This document shows, piece after piece, positions 1 to 9,638 of a DNA stretch of 64,000 nucleotides. Source of the DNA: Ascochyta rabiei (lineage: Eukaryota; Ascomycota; Dothideomycetes; Pleosporales; Didymellaceae); assembly GCF_004011695.2 (NCBI RefSeq), contig NC_082422.1, positions 1,178,001-1,242,000 on the forward strand, written 5' to 3'. The translations under genes were made by a program, and so were the position numbers. The stretch's first letter is position 1. Each line of letters begins with the position of its first letter. Below the pieces are notes generated by a model. The model was not told the origin of the DNA, made no database searches, and was given only the letters and a program-made list of their open reading frames with translations.

Positions 1-1
1 T

Positions 2-1312
2 TCTGGGAAAAATCAAGAGCCCATCTGGAAGCAAGCGTTGACCAATGGCTCCACGAATAATAAATCTAACGGTGTAAATGGCGTTTCAAAAGACCCGGTT
101 TTCGTATCTCCCATGTACGAGAGACTCGAGACGAACATACCGCGAGGGTTAATGGGGTTTAAAAACCACGACTGGCCTCAAGATAGCCAGCTCTTCCCAA
201 AGCACCAGACCGTACTCAAATACATCGAAGACTACGGCAGGGATGTTCAAGACACGGTTCGCTACAGCGCGCAGATAACAGATGTCACCCCAACATGCGA
301 CGATCCCACCAGCTCATGGTCCGTAACCTCTCGCAATCTGAAAACCACCATTACGACTACAGAGACATACGATGCTGTCATAGTGGCAAATGGGCATTTC
401 ATCACACCCTACATTCCGGACATCAGTAACATCGCGGACTGGAACGAGGCCCACCCGGGCCTGATCTCGCACTCAAAGTACTATCGTCGACCAGAGGAAT
501 TTGCTGGGAAGAAGGTGATCGTAGTGGGCAATTCAGCGTCGGGCGCAGACATATCCAACCAGATCGCCGACCACTGCACCCTCCCGCTTCTCTGGTCCAG
601 CAAGTCGACGAATCTTTTCGTCAGCGCTACCCCAAACGACCCGCGGCGCCGTGAGCTGCCACCCATCAGATCCTTCCATGCCGCGACGCGGGGTGTGGAA
701 TTTGAAGACGGTACGATTGAGAACGACATCGAGGCCATCGTCTTCGCAACGGGCTACTTCTACAGCCTCCCCTTCCTAGACACGGTCACCCCGCAGCCGA
801 TCAGCGACGGGAGCCACGTCAACCACACATACAAGCACCTCTTCTACGCGCCGAAACCGACGCTCTCCTTCCTGGCGCTGCCGCAAAGAGTCATCCCCTT
901 CCCCGTCGCCGAAGCCCAGGCCTCGGTCCTGGCCCGCGTATACTCCGGCCGCCTGACCCTCCCGCCGCGCTCAGAGATGGAGGAGTGGGAAGCAAACGCC
1001 AAAGCCGAATCCGGCGACGGGCGAGCCTTCCACCTCCTGCCTTTCCCCAGAGACGGGCAGTACATCAACGAGCTGGCAGATTGGGCTTCGAGTGCGCCTG
1101 TCAAAGACGGACTGGACAACGAAGGCCAGGGGATGCTGCCGCCGCGGTGGGGCGAGTGGGAGTTCTGGTGCCGCGAGAACTTCCCGGCTATCAGACAGGC
1201 GTTTGGCAAGCTGGGCGAGAAGCGGTTCGAGACGAGGACGCTGGAGGAAGTCGGGTTTAGCTTTGCAGAGTATAAGAAGGAAAAGGCGGAAGCAGACGGG
1301 AAACTGATTTGA
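2..1312 (+). CDS. Flavin-containing monooxygenase, 5'-truncated by the window edge
   Basis: FAD/NADPH-dependent monooxygenase of the fungal FMO-like family, presumably oxygenating S or N atoms of small molecules. The frame is open from base 2, with no start codon before the conserved sequence begins, so the FAD-binding N-terminus lies outside the window. Visible landmarks are the motif around HSKYYRRPEEFAGKK (FMO-identifying region), the second Rossmann motif VIVVGNSASGADIS near 535, and the late ATGYFYSLPF segment that contacts flavin. The stop is TGA at 1310-1312. The visible part is a single uninterrupted exon. The family assignment is firm. Substrate unknown: fungal members include both thiol oxidases and secondary-metabolite enzymes. 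It has no close neighbour in this window, because about 1.9 kb of apparently empty DNA follows. Confidence 0.85.
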   Translation, partial: SGKNQEPIWKQALTNGSTNNKSNGVNGVSKDPVFVSPMYERLETNIPRGLMGFKNHDWPQDSQLFPKHQTVLKYIEDYGRDVQDTVRYSAQITDVTPTCDDPTSSWSVTSRNLKTTITTTETYDAVIVANGHFITPYIPDISNIADWNEAHPGLISHSKYYRRPEEFAGKKVIVVGNSASGADISNQIADHCTLPLLWSSKSTNLFVSATPNDPRRRELPPIRSFHAATRGVEFEDGTIENDIEAIVFATGYFYSLPFLDTVTPQPISDGSHVNHTYKHLFYAPKPTLSFLALPQRVIPFPVAEAQASVLARVYSGRLTLPPRSEMEEWEANAKAESGDGRAFHLLPFPRDGQYINELADWASSAPVKDGLDNEGQGMLPPRWGEWEFWCRENFPAIRQAFGKLGEKRFETRTLEEVGFSFAEYKKEKAEADGKLI

Positions 1313-3173
1313 AATGGGACCAGGTCTCCGGAAAAGACACTACTCGTTTCGTTTCGTCGAGTGGAGTCGGAAAAAGTTTAGTGATGCGTTTTCCTTCTTC
1401 ACCGATCGTGCTCGTCTATCCTTTGTGGAACGCAAGGTTACTACAAGCGGGACCAGAAATCATGGTCGAGTCCGCGATGACGTGGCAGTGCTTTGCTTCA
1501 ACATCTCGACGCGCACTATGTTGAGTAAATCGGAAACGTGTGTGTAAAAGTATCGTACCGTCACCATCGACCCAACGCATCCCAACCCTAAATCGCTGGG
1601 ACTATCGGGTTGATTGTGCTCAGCGAATTAGCAATCGCAGTCAGGTTCAAGAAACGAAAAATTATCGGGGCCCTGAAGCAAGAGACACAGCGTCAGATTT
1701 TGTGTGATGTTACTTGGTGGGAGCTGCGGTCACTTGGAAAACTTTGAGTCAACCGTCGATATGTAACACACCGAGCAGCCAACATGTCTGCAACGTGCCA
1801 AGGTGCTCGACACAATCCAATCGCCCCTACGAAGGCGTGCAAGAATTTCTTTGGCCTTGGATTGGATCAGGTTGCCGGGAATCGTCTTTGAGTGTGTTGT
1901 GGAAAGTCTTTGTGCCCACTGAAGATCGTACCGTCTGACGAGTTGATACCCAGAAGGAATTCTGCTCAGCATGGGCTAGAAAACTCCTCTGAGTCATGAA
2001 GGTTGTCTTCTGGTTGAATCAGACGCTCATGTGTGCCGTTGCGATTGAATACCAAGCTCCAAAGACGGTAGAGACTGCCCACGAACGTGACGACGGCTGC
2101 AACTCGGATTTTCGGTGACACTCCTCGACTTCTCTGCCCACTGTGGCGATAAGCGGTCAGGACCACGTCGTGAGATGTGGTGATCTCATCTGAAGGGTCT
2201 TTTACGTGGAGGTCGCCACCAAACAGCGCAAGAGCAGTTTCAGGTACATTGCGTCGCTGCTGGGGGGGGGGGGGGGTGGATCCGAGACGCATTGCTCGCA
2301 ATACTAATTGTGTAATTCTGGTCGTCTTGCAACAGATGCTTGAAGTTGCTAAGTTGATGAAATACGAAGGCCGTCTTCCGAATCATACTGGGGGAAGACC
2401 CCAGTGGTGCAGTGTCGATGAAGACACAGTCTGGCGAGCGATCCTCTGCTCCTGCCGGTTCGACCGATGCAGAACGGTGGCCTGCTGCCCAGTCTCTGCA
2501 GCTATCGTCTGACCAGCTGTTCGGAGATCGCATCAGCATCGTCTCACTGCGCAGAAACAGCTACGCGGTAGCAGGGAGACCTGCAAGTGCTCAGCACTCC
2601 ACACTACACACTGCGTCGCATGTGGTTGACTGGTGGAGTGCAGATGGTGCAGAGACGTACCAGGCAGTGAGTGCAGTGACGAGATGCCATCTCGTGTATC
2701 GAGAAGTGGACAGGGAAGACCAGAGGTGAACGATCGAATGTGGGAGTGCGAGTGTGAAATGAAGTGACGTGAATTGTGGACGGCCAGATAGAAAGTGAGG
2801 TCAAGCGGGTGGGAAGGCAGCTACGGCGAGCTCAAAGAGAGCTGGCACGTAATCCACCCACATGCCAAGACACTCGCAACAGCGTTGTCCAGATAGAGGC
2901 CAATCGAGGTGAAGGGCGGTGCGAGTGATGGCGTAGCATGTGGGTATCTCATTCATTCGTTCGATCGTTCAATCCTTCTTCTCCGCCAATGACCAATGAG
3001 GGTGATGTTACATACTCAAACAAACACCACCAGTCCAGTCCGAGTTTCTCGAAATCGACCCGCTCAACCTGAACGCCGCGGCTATGCATGGAAAAGCAGA
3101 ATCCAAGGGCTCGCCTCGCCTCGTGTCGTGTCGTGTCGTACAAGACAAAAGCATGTACGCGTCAGCGTTGGAT
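1313..3173. other. Gene-free stretch, 1.9 kb
   Basis: No open frame here has a recognisable domain or good coding character. The only notable element is an uninterrupted run of 15 G at 2262-2276. The right end is the 3' flank of SRP54. Confidence 0.5.
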
Positions 3174-4967
3174 CTAGCGCCTTCCTCGCCCGCCTTGCGG
3201 TGCGCCGCCGCCCATACCCATGCCCTTCATCATGTTCATCATGGCACCCTGTGAGCTGTTAGCAAGATCTTGTAAGCCTGAAGAGATGGACACGTGCCAT
3301 GTCCGGCATCGCGCCGCCAGCGCCGCCCATCCCACCCATTCCGCCCATCATGTTTTGGAGCGCGCTCTGTGTGATTTGTTAGCCAGGATCGTGAACATGC
3401 GGGGGTTGGAAATTTACCATGTCCATTCCGCCTCCGCCTCCGCCTCCAAGCATCTTCATCATTGCTCCTGCGTGACAAGTTAGCAGGTTTTCGTGTGGTA
3501 TGTGAGCAGCTCAAAGTGCTTACCCATATCCATGCCACCGGGCATCCCACCAGCCCCGGCGCCACGGCCAGCGCCGCCCATGGACTGCATTCGCTTTTGC
3601 ATGGCAGCTATTTGCTGCTTCTGGTTCATTCCGCCCATGGCCCCCTGAGCCTTCTGCATACCCTTGTGCATGCCGCCCATCTTCTTCGCCATGCCGGCCA
3701 TCATCTTGTGCTGGGTGAGCAGCTCCTCGACCTCTCGCACGCTCGTACCGGATCCACGTGCAATGCGCGTCATGCGTGTGGGTTGGTCGATGAACATCTT
3801 TCCGTCGCTCTCGAGCTCTTTTTCTGTCATGCTGTCGCAGATGTAAATCATGCGCTTGAGTTTCGTGCTGCCCTCTTCGTCGTCCATCCCGCCCATCATG
3901 TTGCTCAGGCCAGGAATCATGCCGGCCATCTTGCTGAGGGGGCCCATCTTCATGATGTTGGAGAGCTGGTCGCGGAGGTCCTTGATGGAGAACTTTCCTT
4001 CTACAATGTGCTTCATCGTGTCCTTTTGGTCGAGCTTGAGGGACTGGACGTGTTCGACGAGACCTGCAACGTCGCCCATGCCGAGCAGCTTGGAGACGAA
4101 TGGCTGCGGACTGAAGCGCTCGAGATCGAGCATGTGCTCTCCGTTTCCAAGGAAGACAATGGGTGTGTGTGTCGCGGCGACGGCGGAGATGGCACCGCCA
4201 CCTGCGGCAGCACCGTCGGTCTTGGTGATGATGATGGCTCCAAAGTCTGCTGCGTCCTTGAAGGCGCGCGCTTGTGCCTCGGCTTGTTGACCGATTGTGG
4301 CGTCGAGAACCATGATCGTCTGATCGGGCTGAACGGCGTTCTGGATCTGCACCATCTCGTCGAAGAGGTCCTGCTCCTGGCTGTGTCGTCCAGAGGTATC
4401 CACGATGATGATCTCGAAGCGCTCCTTCTTGAACTTCTCCACACCTTCTGCTGCGACGACGACAGGATCGGTTTCTGTGTGGCTACCGTAGTAGGGGATC
4501 TTGGCCTTGGTCGCGTTCTGCTTCAGCTGGTCGAAAGCACCAGCACGGAAGGTATCCGCGCAGACCAAACACGCCTTGAACCCGCGCGCCTGGTACCATC
4601 TCGCGAGCTTGGTACACGATGTTGTCTTACCGGAACCCTGCAGACCGACGAACATGATGACGTTCTGCTTGCCCTTCTTTGGCTTGAAGGGCTCGGCGTG
4701 GGGGTCGACGAGCTTGACGAGCTCATCGTAGACGGTCTTTTGGATGAGGCGCTTCTTGTTGACGGCGGGGGCGAGGTTCTTGAAGTCGATGGTGCGCTTG
4801 ACGGACTGGCGCAGGTTCATGACCAGCTTGATGTTGACGTCGGCCTCGACGAGGGCGTTGGAGATCTCCTTGAGCATGGCCTCGAACGCCTTCTCGTCGA
4901 GGTTGGGCGACCGCGTGAGGTCGGAGACGGCGGCATTGATGCGCCGCCCGAGGTCTTGGAGCACCAT
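3174..4967 (-). CDS. SRP54: Signal recognition particle subunit SRP54
   Basis: GTPase subunit of the signal recognition particle. It binds signal sequences on ribosomes and targets them to the ER. The model has four exons: 4967-3524, 3467-3418, 3366-3298 and 3248-3174, giving 545 aa, the usual eukaryotic length. The start at 4967 matches the family N-terminus [10 protein letters not shown]. An N domain (about 1-95) is followed by the G domain with the P-loop GLQGSGKTT (about 108-116), DTSGRH (a variant of DTAGRH) and the TKTDG specificity loop. The Met-rich M domain begins after about residue 320 and ends in repeated GGMGG blocks. The three introns cluster in the last part of the M domain. 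The third has a GC donor (GACATG|GCACGT) and is the only way to keep frame there. It is divergent to RRP15, with 252 bp between the start codons. Confidence 0.95.
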
Positions 4968-5219
4968 GGCGGGGTGTAGTTTGGGTGGTGTGGTGTGGTG
5001 AGGTGGGTGGTTGTGTGGTGGACGAGGTGAAGGTGGAGGTGGAGGTGGAGGTGTACGTGTGGGCTGAGTAGGGATGGATATCCAGTGGGGGCTCGCTGGA
5101 GTGCGGGGTGGGGCCCTTGGCGTCGGTGAAATGCGCCCTGACCACCGGTGCGCTGGAAAAAAGTTCAGGTGCGCAGTCTCGACACTTTGACCACCACCAA
5201 AAGTGACCACACAGCCACA
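4968..5219. promoter_or_regulatory. Bidirectional SRP54/RRP15 promoter region
   Basis: 252 bp between two divergent start codons. Close to SRP54 there is a TG/GGTGG-rich stretch (about 4980-5060), and next to the RRP15 start there is an AC-rich leader (CCACCACCAAAAGTGACCAC). No specific factor site can be assigned. Confidence 0.5.
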
Positions 5220-6203
5220 ATGGTCAACACATCGCTGAAGCGCAGGCGGACGGAGGCGGAGATGCGCAAGGGGCAGCCGAAGAAGGAGAAGAAAAAGGTC
5301 AAGCGCCAGAAGTACTACCACAGTTCGGACGACGAGTCTGGCAATGAGAACGCCGCGACCGATGCGCCGAAGAACTACAAGGCGCCGCGGGAGGACGAGG
5401 TGGAGGAACCGTTCGAACCGTCTGGTGCCAACGCCGTGGAGCCCAAGCCCAAGCCGCTGAAGTCAGCACTCAAGCCGCAGCCCAAGCACAAGGCGACCAT
5501 TGCCGCCAAGGTTGCGCCCGTCGACCCAGCACACGACGCCTCGCCGAGTGAGGACGACCTGGCCGCGGAGGATGACGACGAGGAGGAAGAGGAGGAGGAG
5601 GAGGAGGAGGAGGAGGAGGAGGGGTCCGAGATGGAAGTCGAGGCCGACGAGTTTGATATTGAAGACTCGGACTCGGACGTCTCGGAAACATCGACAGCGG
5701 TTGCACGCAAAGTGAAGAAGCGCAACGACCCAGACGCATTTGCGACGTCCATCTCGCGCATCCTCAACACCAAGCTGACGACGACAAAACGGTCCGAGCC
5801 CATTCTCGCCCGGTCCAAGGACGCGCAGACGGCCAACAAGGAGCTCGCCGACAGCAAGCTGAACGAGAAGGCGCGGCGACAGATCCTAGCCGAGAAGCGA
5901 GCGGCGCGCGAAAAGGGACGCGTCAAGGACGTGCTGGGCCTGCACGACACCGACGTCAGCACGGCCGAGGTGACGGCCAAGGAGAAGGAGCTCCGGCGGA
6001 CGGCGCAGAAGGGCGTCATCAAGCTGTTCAACGCGGTGCGTGCGGCGCAGGTCAAGGGCGAGATGGCGGAGCAGCTGGCCAAGGACCAGAATGTGGTGGG
6101 CATGGCGAAGCGCGAGGAGAAGGTCAAGGAGATGAGCAAGCAGGGCTTTCTGGACATGATCACGGGCGGGTCCAAGGCGAGAGAGGGGTCTGTTGAGGCG
6201 TAG
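5220..6203 (+). CDS. RRP15: Ribosomal RNA-processing protein RRP15
   Basis: Nucleolar protein of pre-60S particles needed for 27S/25S rRNA maturation. Single exon, 327 aa. I chose the ATG at 5220 ([15 protein letters not shown]) because the in-frame sequence upstream lies in the shared promoter. The N-terminus is basic, with lysine clusters typical of nucleolar localisation. It is followed by an acidic low-complexity block with a run of glutamates encoded by GAGGAG repeats (about 5584-5630). The conserved Rrp15 core starts at [14 protein letters not shown] (about residue 172) and continues through [16 protein letters not shown] and [21 protein letters not shown]. The family assignment is based on this core. 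The protein is highly charged throughout, as expected of the family. Confidence 0.9.
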   Translation: MVNTSLKRRRTEAEMRKGQPKKEKKKVKRQKYYHSSDDESGNENAATDAPKNYKAPREDEVEEPFEPSGANAVEPKPKPLKSALKPQPKHKATIAAKVAPVDPAHDASPSEDDLAAEDDDEEEEEEEEEEEEEEGSEMEVEADEFDIEDSDSDVSETSTAVARKVKKRNDPDAFATSISRILNTKLTTTKRSEPILARSKDAQTANKELADSKLNEKARRQILAEKRAAREKGRVKDVLGLHDTDVSTAEVTAKEKELRRTAQKGVIKLFNAVRAAQVKGEMAEQLAKDQNVVGMAKREEKVKEMSKQGFLDMITGGSKAREGSVEA

Positions 6204-6352
6204 CGCGGTGGGTGTAGTGATGAAGCGTGTAAAGAGGGGTGAAGCATAGTGATGAATAGAGTAAAGAGAGCAAAGACTAAAGAGAGGGAAGCATAGTGAT
6301 GGAGAGTCTAAGGAGAGCGAAGAATAGTGCTGAACCAATTAAAGAGCAAAGA

Positions 6353-6610
6353 CTGAGAGAGAAGACTAAGAGAGAAGAGAGAGGAAGAGAGAAAAGAAGA
6401 GAGAAGAGAGAAAAGAAGAGAGAAGAGAGAAAAGAAGAGAGAAGAGAGAAAAGAAGAGAGAAGAGAGAAAAGAAGAGAGAAGAGAGAAGAGAGAAAAGAA
6501 GAGAGAAGAGAGAAAAGAAGAGAGAAGAGAGAAAAGAAGAGAGAAGAGAGAAAAGAAGAGAGAAGAGAGAAAAGAAGAGAGAAGAGAGAAAAGAAGAGAG
6601 AAGAAGAGCA
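6353..6610. repeat. Purine minisatellite (GAAGAGAGAAAA)n
   Basis: About 258 bp of pure A/G on the + strand, built from 10-12-base units of the form GAAGAGAGAAAA. It lies 150 bp after RRP15 and between the 3' ends of RRP15 and YAH1. The frames it opens on both strands (KREERREKR and FSLLFSLLS) are artefacts of the repeat. Such long homopurine tracts can form triplex (H-DNA). Confidence 0.9.
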
Positions 6611-6859
6611 GAAATGAAAAGGCGTTTGGGTAAAGGTGATGTGACATTGGATACCAATACAAGTCAAAGATTCTATGCGTACATGCGTACATGTCTTGGT
6701 GACGCCGTGCCGTATATAGTACAGTGAGGAGGGCCTACCTCCCCTGACATGAATGGTCCACAGATGGCTTTTCCCCCACACACACTCTCCAGCACAGGAT
6801 CCACGCAGCATTCCAGCCGCTACACGATTCAGCATCGACGGAGCAGTAGCAGCAGCCGT

Positions 6860-7509
6860 CTACTTGAAATCGCTGGCCTGCAGATTCCGCGTCATGCTCG
6901 GCAGCCTGACGACCAGGCCATCGAGCTCCTTGGTCATCTTGACCTGGCAGCCCAGCCGCGAGGTCTCGGTCAGGCCAAAGGCCAGGTCCAGCATGTCGTT
7001 TTCGTCGTCGTCGGGCTCCTCCATGGCGTCGTACTTGGCCTCGTCGTCGACGATAACGTGGCAGGTGGAGCAGGCGCAGGAGCCGCCACAGGCGCCCTCC
7101 ATCTCGAGGTCGTTGGCCTGGGCGATGTCGAGCAGGTTGTCGCCGGCCGAGACCTCGAAGGTGTGGGAGTGGTTGTCCTTGTCGATGAAGGTGACGTGCA
7201 GTCTGGCAGAGATGGTCAGCGGGGTGTGTGGACGTGGCCGGGGTGGGAGACGCACTCTTCGCCGGCGTTGGGCTTGTCGAGGTGGCCGTGGCGGGGCGCT
7301 GGGCTGGAGGAAAAAGCGCGCGACGATGGCGTCGCCGCGCACGGCAGGCGAGATGGGTGCTGTGGCCGCGGTGTCTTGCCGTGTGTGCTGCTCTCCATCG
7401 CCCAACGGCTGGCCTGGCTGGCGAAGCATCTGGGGGTGCGCGCGCTCGACGGCGGCCCAGCCTTGTCCACCCACCGCCGCGCGTGTCCCAGGAGCCTCTT
7501 GGACGCCAT
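6860..7509 (-). CDS. YAH1: Mitochondrial [2Fe-2S] ferredoxin (adrenodoxin type)
   Basis: Electron carrier of the mitochondrial matrix, essential for Fe-S cluster assembly and for haem A and ubiquinone synthesis. Two exons, 7509-7256 and 7202-6860 (intron GTGCGT...CCAG), give 198 aa. The join restores NAGEELHVTFIDKD, the usual beginning of the ferredoxin fold. The first ~75 residues are Arg/Ser-rich with few acids (MASKRLLGHARRW), a matrix-targeting presequence. Cluster ligands are visible as C-x5-C-x2-C in GACGGSCACSTCHV, with the fourth Cys in SRLGCQVKM. The adrenodoxin-type acidic partner-binding stretch EEPDDDENDMLDLAFGL is present. It is convergent with RRP15 across the purine repeat and divergent to UGO1. 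Confidence is high for family and intron. Confidence 0.93.
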
Positions 7510-7916
7510 TGTGCAGCACGGATGGGGGGGCTGCGAGCGAAGGGGGAGAGGATCGAGGGTGGGAGAGGATTGAGGGCGGGAGAGAGTCGAGGCCGGGAGA
7601 GGATCGAGGACCGAGCACGGGAGGGAGTCGAGGACCGAGCACGGGAGAGAGTCGAGGCCAGGAGAGAGTCGAGGATCGAGGCCGGGAGAGAGTCGAGGAT
7701 CGAGGATCGAGGACCGAGCACCGGTTTCGGGCGGGCGCACGAGAACGACAGCGGTGATGGCGGTGATGGCGCTGGGCTGGGACGCCCATGACATGACGCA
7801 CAGACGGGATCGGCTGAAAAGTGGACCCGCATCGCCGCCGACGACGCCTGCCTTCGAAGTTCGTGCCCGCCCTCGAGGCTCGCGCTGTCCACGCCCTCAC
7901 AAGCTCGACGCCCACC
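7510..7916. repeat. GC-rich intergenic degenerate repeat (YAH1/UGO1)
   Basis: The 407 bp between divergent starts contain imperfect tandem copies of a ~24-bp unit of the form CGGGAGAGAGTCGAGGAYCGAG (about 7558-7725). The units keep open frames on both strands, which makes spurious long ORFs across the region. This is presumably the shared promoter. Confidence 0.75.
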
Positions 7917-9638
7917 ATGGCCGATGTGCTGCCCCTGTCGCGCGATGCCCCGAATCCCCTGCGGCCGTACTACCTCGCCCCCTCCATCGGCCTGCCGCCC
8001 GAGCTGCCGCCGCAGACCAGCACCGCGTCCTCGTCGAGCGCGCCGCCGCCGCACCGCCCGCCCACCACCGCCGGCAGCCTGTCGAGGCCGTCGCTGGGCA
8101 GCCAGGCACGTGACATGCTGTCCGACCTCGACTACGACAGCTACTTCCCCGGCTCGTCGCCCTCGGTCGCCGCGCACGCCAAGCAGCTGCTCGACCAGGC
8201 GCTGTGGAATTACACGAGCGTCCTGCTGGCCCAGCCCTTCGAGGTCGCCAAGACGCTGCTGCAGGTCCACGAGGCCCGAGGGCAGCTGGCACCCGGCCTG
8301 CGCGTGAACGGCGACGAGTGGAGCGGGCGTGAGCGCGCGCGGCCGGGCAGCTTGGCGCGCCGCGGCTTGGGCGAGTTCCCTGACGACGACGACAACGACG
8401 ACGACGACGACGACTCGGACGACGATGCCCCCGGCTACTTCACCTCGACCGCGCCCTCCTCCCACGGCCTCCGCGGCCTCCGCGACCACCGCTCGCCCTC
8501 TGCCTCGCGCTCGCGCTCGCCCAGGAAGACGCTCCAGCGCAACGTCCACAGCCGCTCGCGCTCCGAGACGCCCACGCGCCCCCCGCAGACGCCCGCCCGC
8601 CGGCTCGACCTCAAGCGCGCAGACTCGCTCCTCGAGGTCATCGCCCAGCTGTGGCAGAAGGAGTCGGCCTGGGGCGTGTGGAAGGGCACCAACTGCACCT
8701 TCATCTACAACTTCCTGCTCAAGACCACCGAGAGCTGGTTCCGCAGCGCCATCTCCGCCCTGCTCAACATCCCCGACCCCGGCGCCATGGGCGCCTCTGC
8801 CAGCGGCATCGGCGGCCTCGACATCATCGACAGCCCCTCGCCGCTCATGTCCCTGGCCGTCGCCGTCGCCGCCACAGCCATCGCCGCCACCATCCTCGCG
8901 CCCCTCGACCTCATCCGCACCCGCCTGATCGTCACGCCCATCTCCTCCGCCCCGCGCTCCATCTACCCCTGCCTCTCCCTGCTCCCCTCGGTATCCATCT
9001 CCTCCAATCTGCTGCCAGCCACGCTGCTCCACGCCTGCATACCAACCCTCATCTCCTCCTCCACCCCGCTCCTCCTCCGCTCCACCCTCAGCATCGACCC
9101 CATCATCACGCCCACCACCTACTCCTTCAGCACCTTCCTCTCCTCCACCGCCGAGCTCTTCGTCCGCCTCCCCCTCGAGACCGTCCTCCGCCGCGGCCAA
9201 GTCGCCGTCCTCCAAGACAACGAAAACCGCCGCCTAGCCGCCGAATACCGCCAACCCCCGCAACCAGCCTCCTCAGCCTCCACCTCCTACTTCCACGGCT
9301 ACGACCCCCAGTACTCGGAGCCCGTCCTCAAGGAGCCCGTCCTCAAGAAACCCGTCGAGGACTCCTCTCTCCGCCGCTTCCACACCATCATCGACCCGGG
9401 CCCCTACCGCGGCGTCCTCGGCACCATCTGGTTCGTCATGCGCGAAGAGGGCATCACTACCGTCGGCCCTACCGCCTCCAAGGCGGCCAGCGCGCAGAGA
9501 ATGGGGTTCCAGCGCCCTGTGCGCACGCGCAAGGGGCAGGGCGTCCACGGTCTGTGGAGGGGGTGGCGTGTCGGTGTTTGGGGTCTCGTGGGGATCTGGG
9601 GCGCCGCTGCCTTGGGGGGCGGTGGCGGCGAGTTTTGA
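7917..9638 (+). CDS. UGO1: Mitochondrial outer-membrane fusion protein Ugo1-like (modified carrier)
   Basis: Outer-membrane protein related to mitochondrial carriers. In yeast Ugo1 links Fzo1 and Mgm1 during mitochondrial fusion. Single exon, 573 aa. The ATG at 7917 (MADVLPLSRDAPNPL, CCACC context) is preferred, since the in-frame sequence upstream is repeat/promoter. Degenerate carrier signatures are visible: PFEVAKTLLQ near residue 108 and PLDLIRTRL near residue 327, each after a hydrophobic segment, plus RLPLETVLRRGQ further on. Between the first two lies an inserted low-complexity region, a run of aspartates (8385-8424) followed by an Arg/Ser-rich block. The C-terminus is hydrophobic and ends GGGGGEF. 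The assignment rests on overall layout and the partial carrier motifs. A generic carrier is less likely because the repeats are incomplete. Confidence 0.8.
   Translation: MADVLPLSRDAPNPLRPYYLAPSIGLPPELPPQTSTASSSSAPPPHRPPTTAGSLSRPSLGSQARDMLSDLDYDSYFPGSSPSVAAHAKQLLDQALWNYTSVLLAQPFEVAKTLLQVHEARGQLAPGLRVNGDEWSGRERARPGSLARRGLGEFPDDDDNDDDDDDSDDDAPGYFTSTAPSSHGLRGLRDHRSPSASRSRSPRKTLQRNVHSRSRSETPTRPPQTPARRLDLKRADSLLEVIAQLWQKESAWGVWKGTNCTFIYNFLLKTTESWFRSAISALLNIPDPGAMGASASGIGGLDIIDSPSPLMSLAVAVAATAIAATILAPLDLIRTRLIVTPISSAPRSIYPCLSLLPSVSISSNLLPATLLHACIPTLISSSTPLLLRSTLSIDPIITPTTYSFSTFLSSTAELFVRLPLETVLRRGQVAVLQDNENRRLAAEYRQPPQPASSASTSYFHGYDPQYSEPVLKEPVLKKPVEDSSLRRFHTIIDPGPYRGVLGTIWFVMREEGITTVGPTASKAASAQRMGFQRPVRTRKGQGVHGLWRGWRVGVWGLVGIWGAAALGGGGGEF

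Noticed and set aside
1730..2539. Several 80-110-codon frames on both strands
   Set aside because: Mutually overlapping, no domain or start context; shadow frames of non-coding DNA.
3462..4979. 505-codon open frame on the plus strand
   Set aside because: It is antisense to SRP54 and follows its codon pattern; no family features.
6277..6835. Frames encoding FSLLFSLLS or KREERREKR repeats
   Set aside because: Produced by the purine minisatellite.
6735..9215. 826-codon open frame on the minus strand
   Set aside because: Antisense to UGO1 and in a wrong frame of the YAH1 region; long only because of GC-rich sequence.
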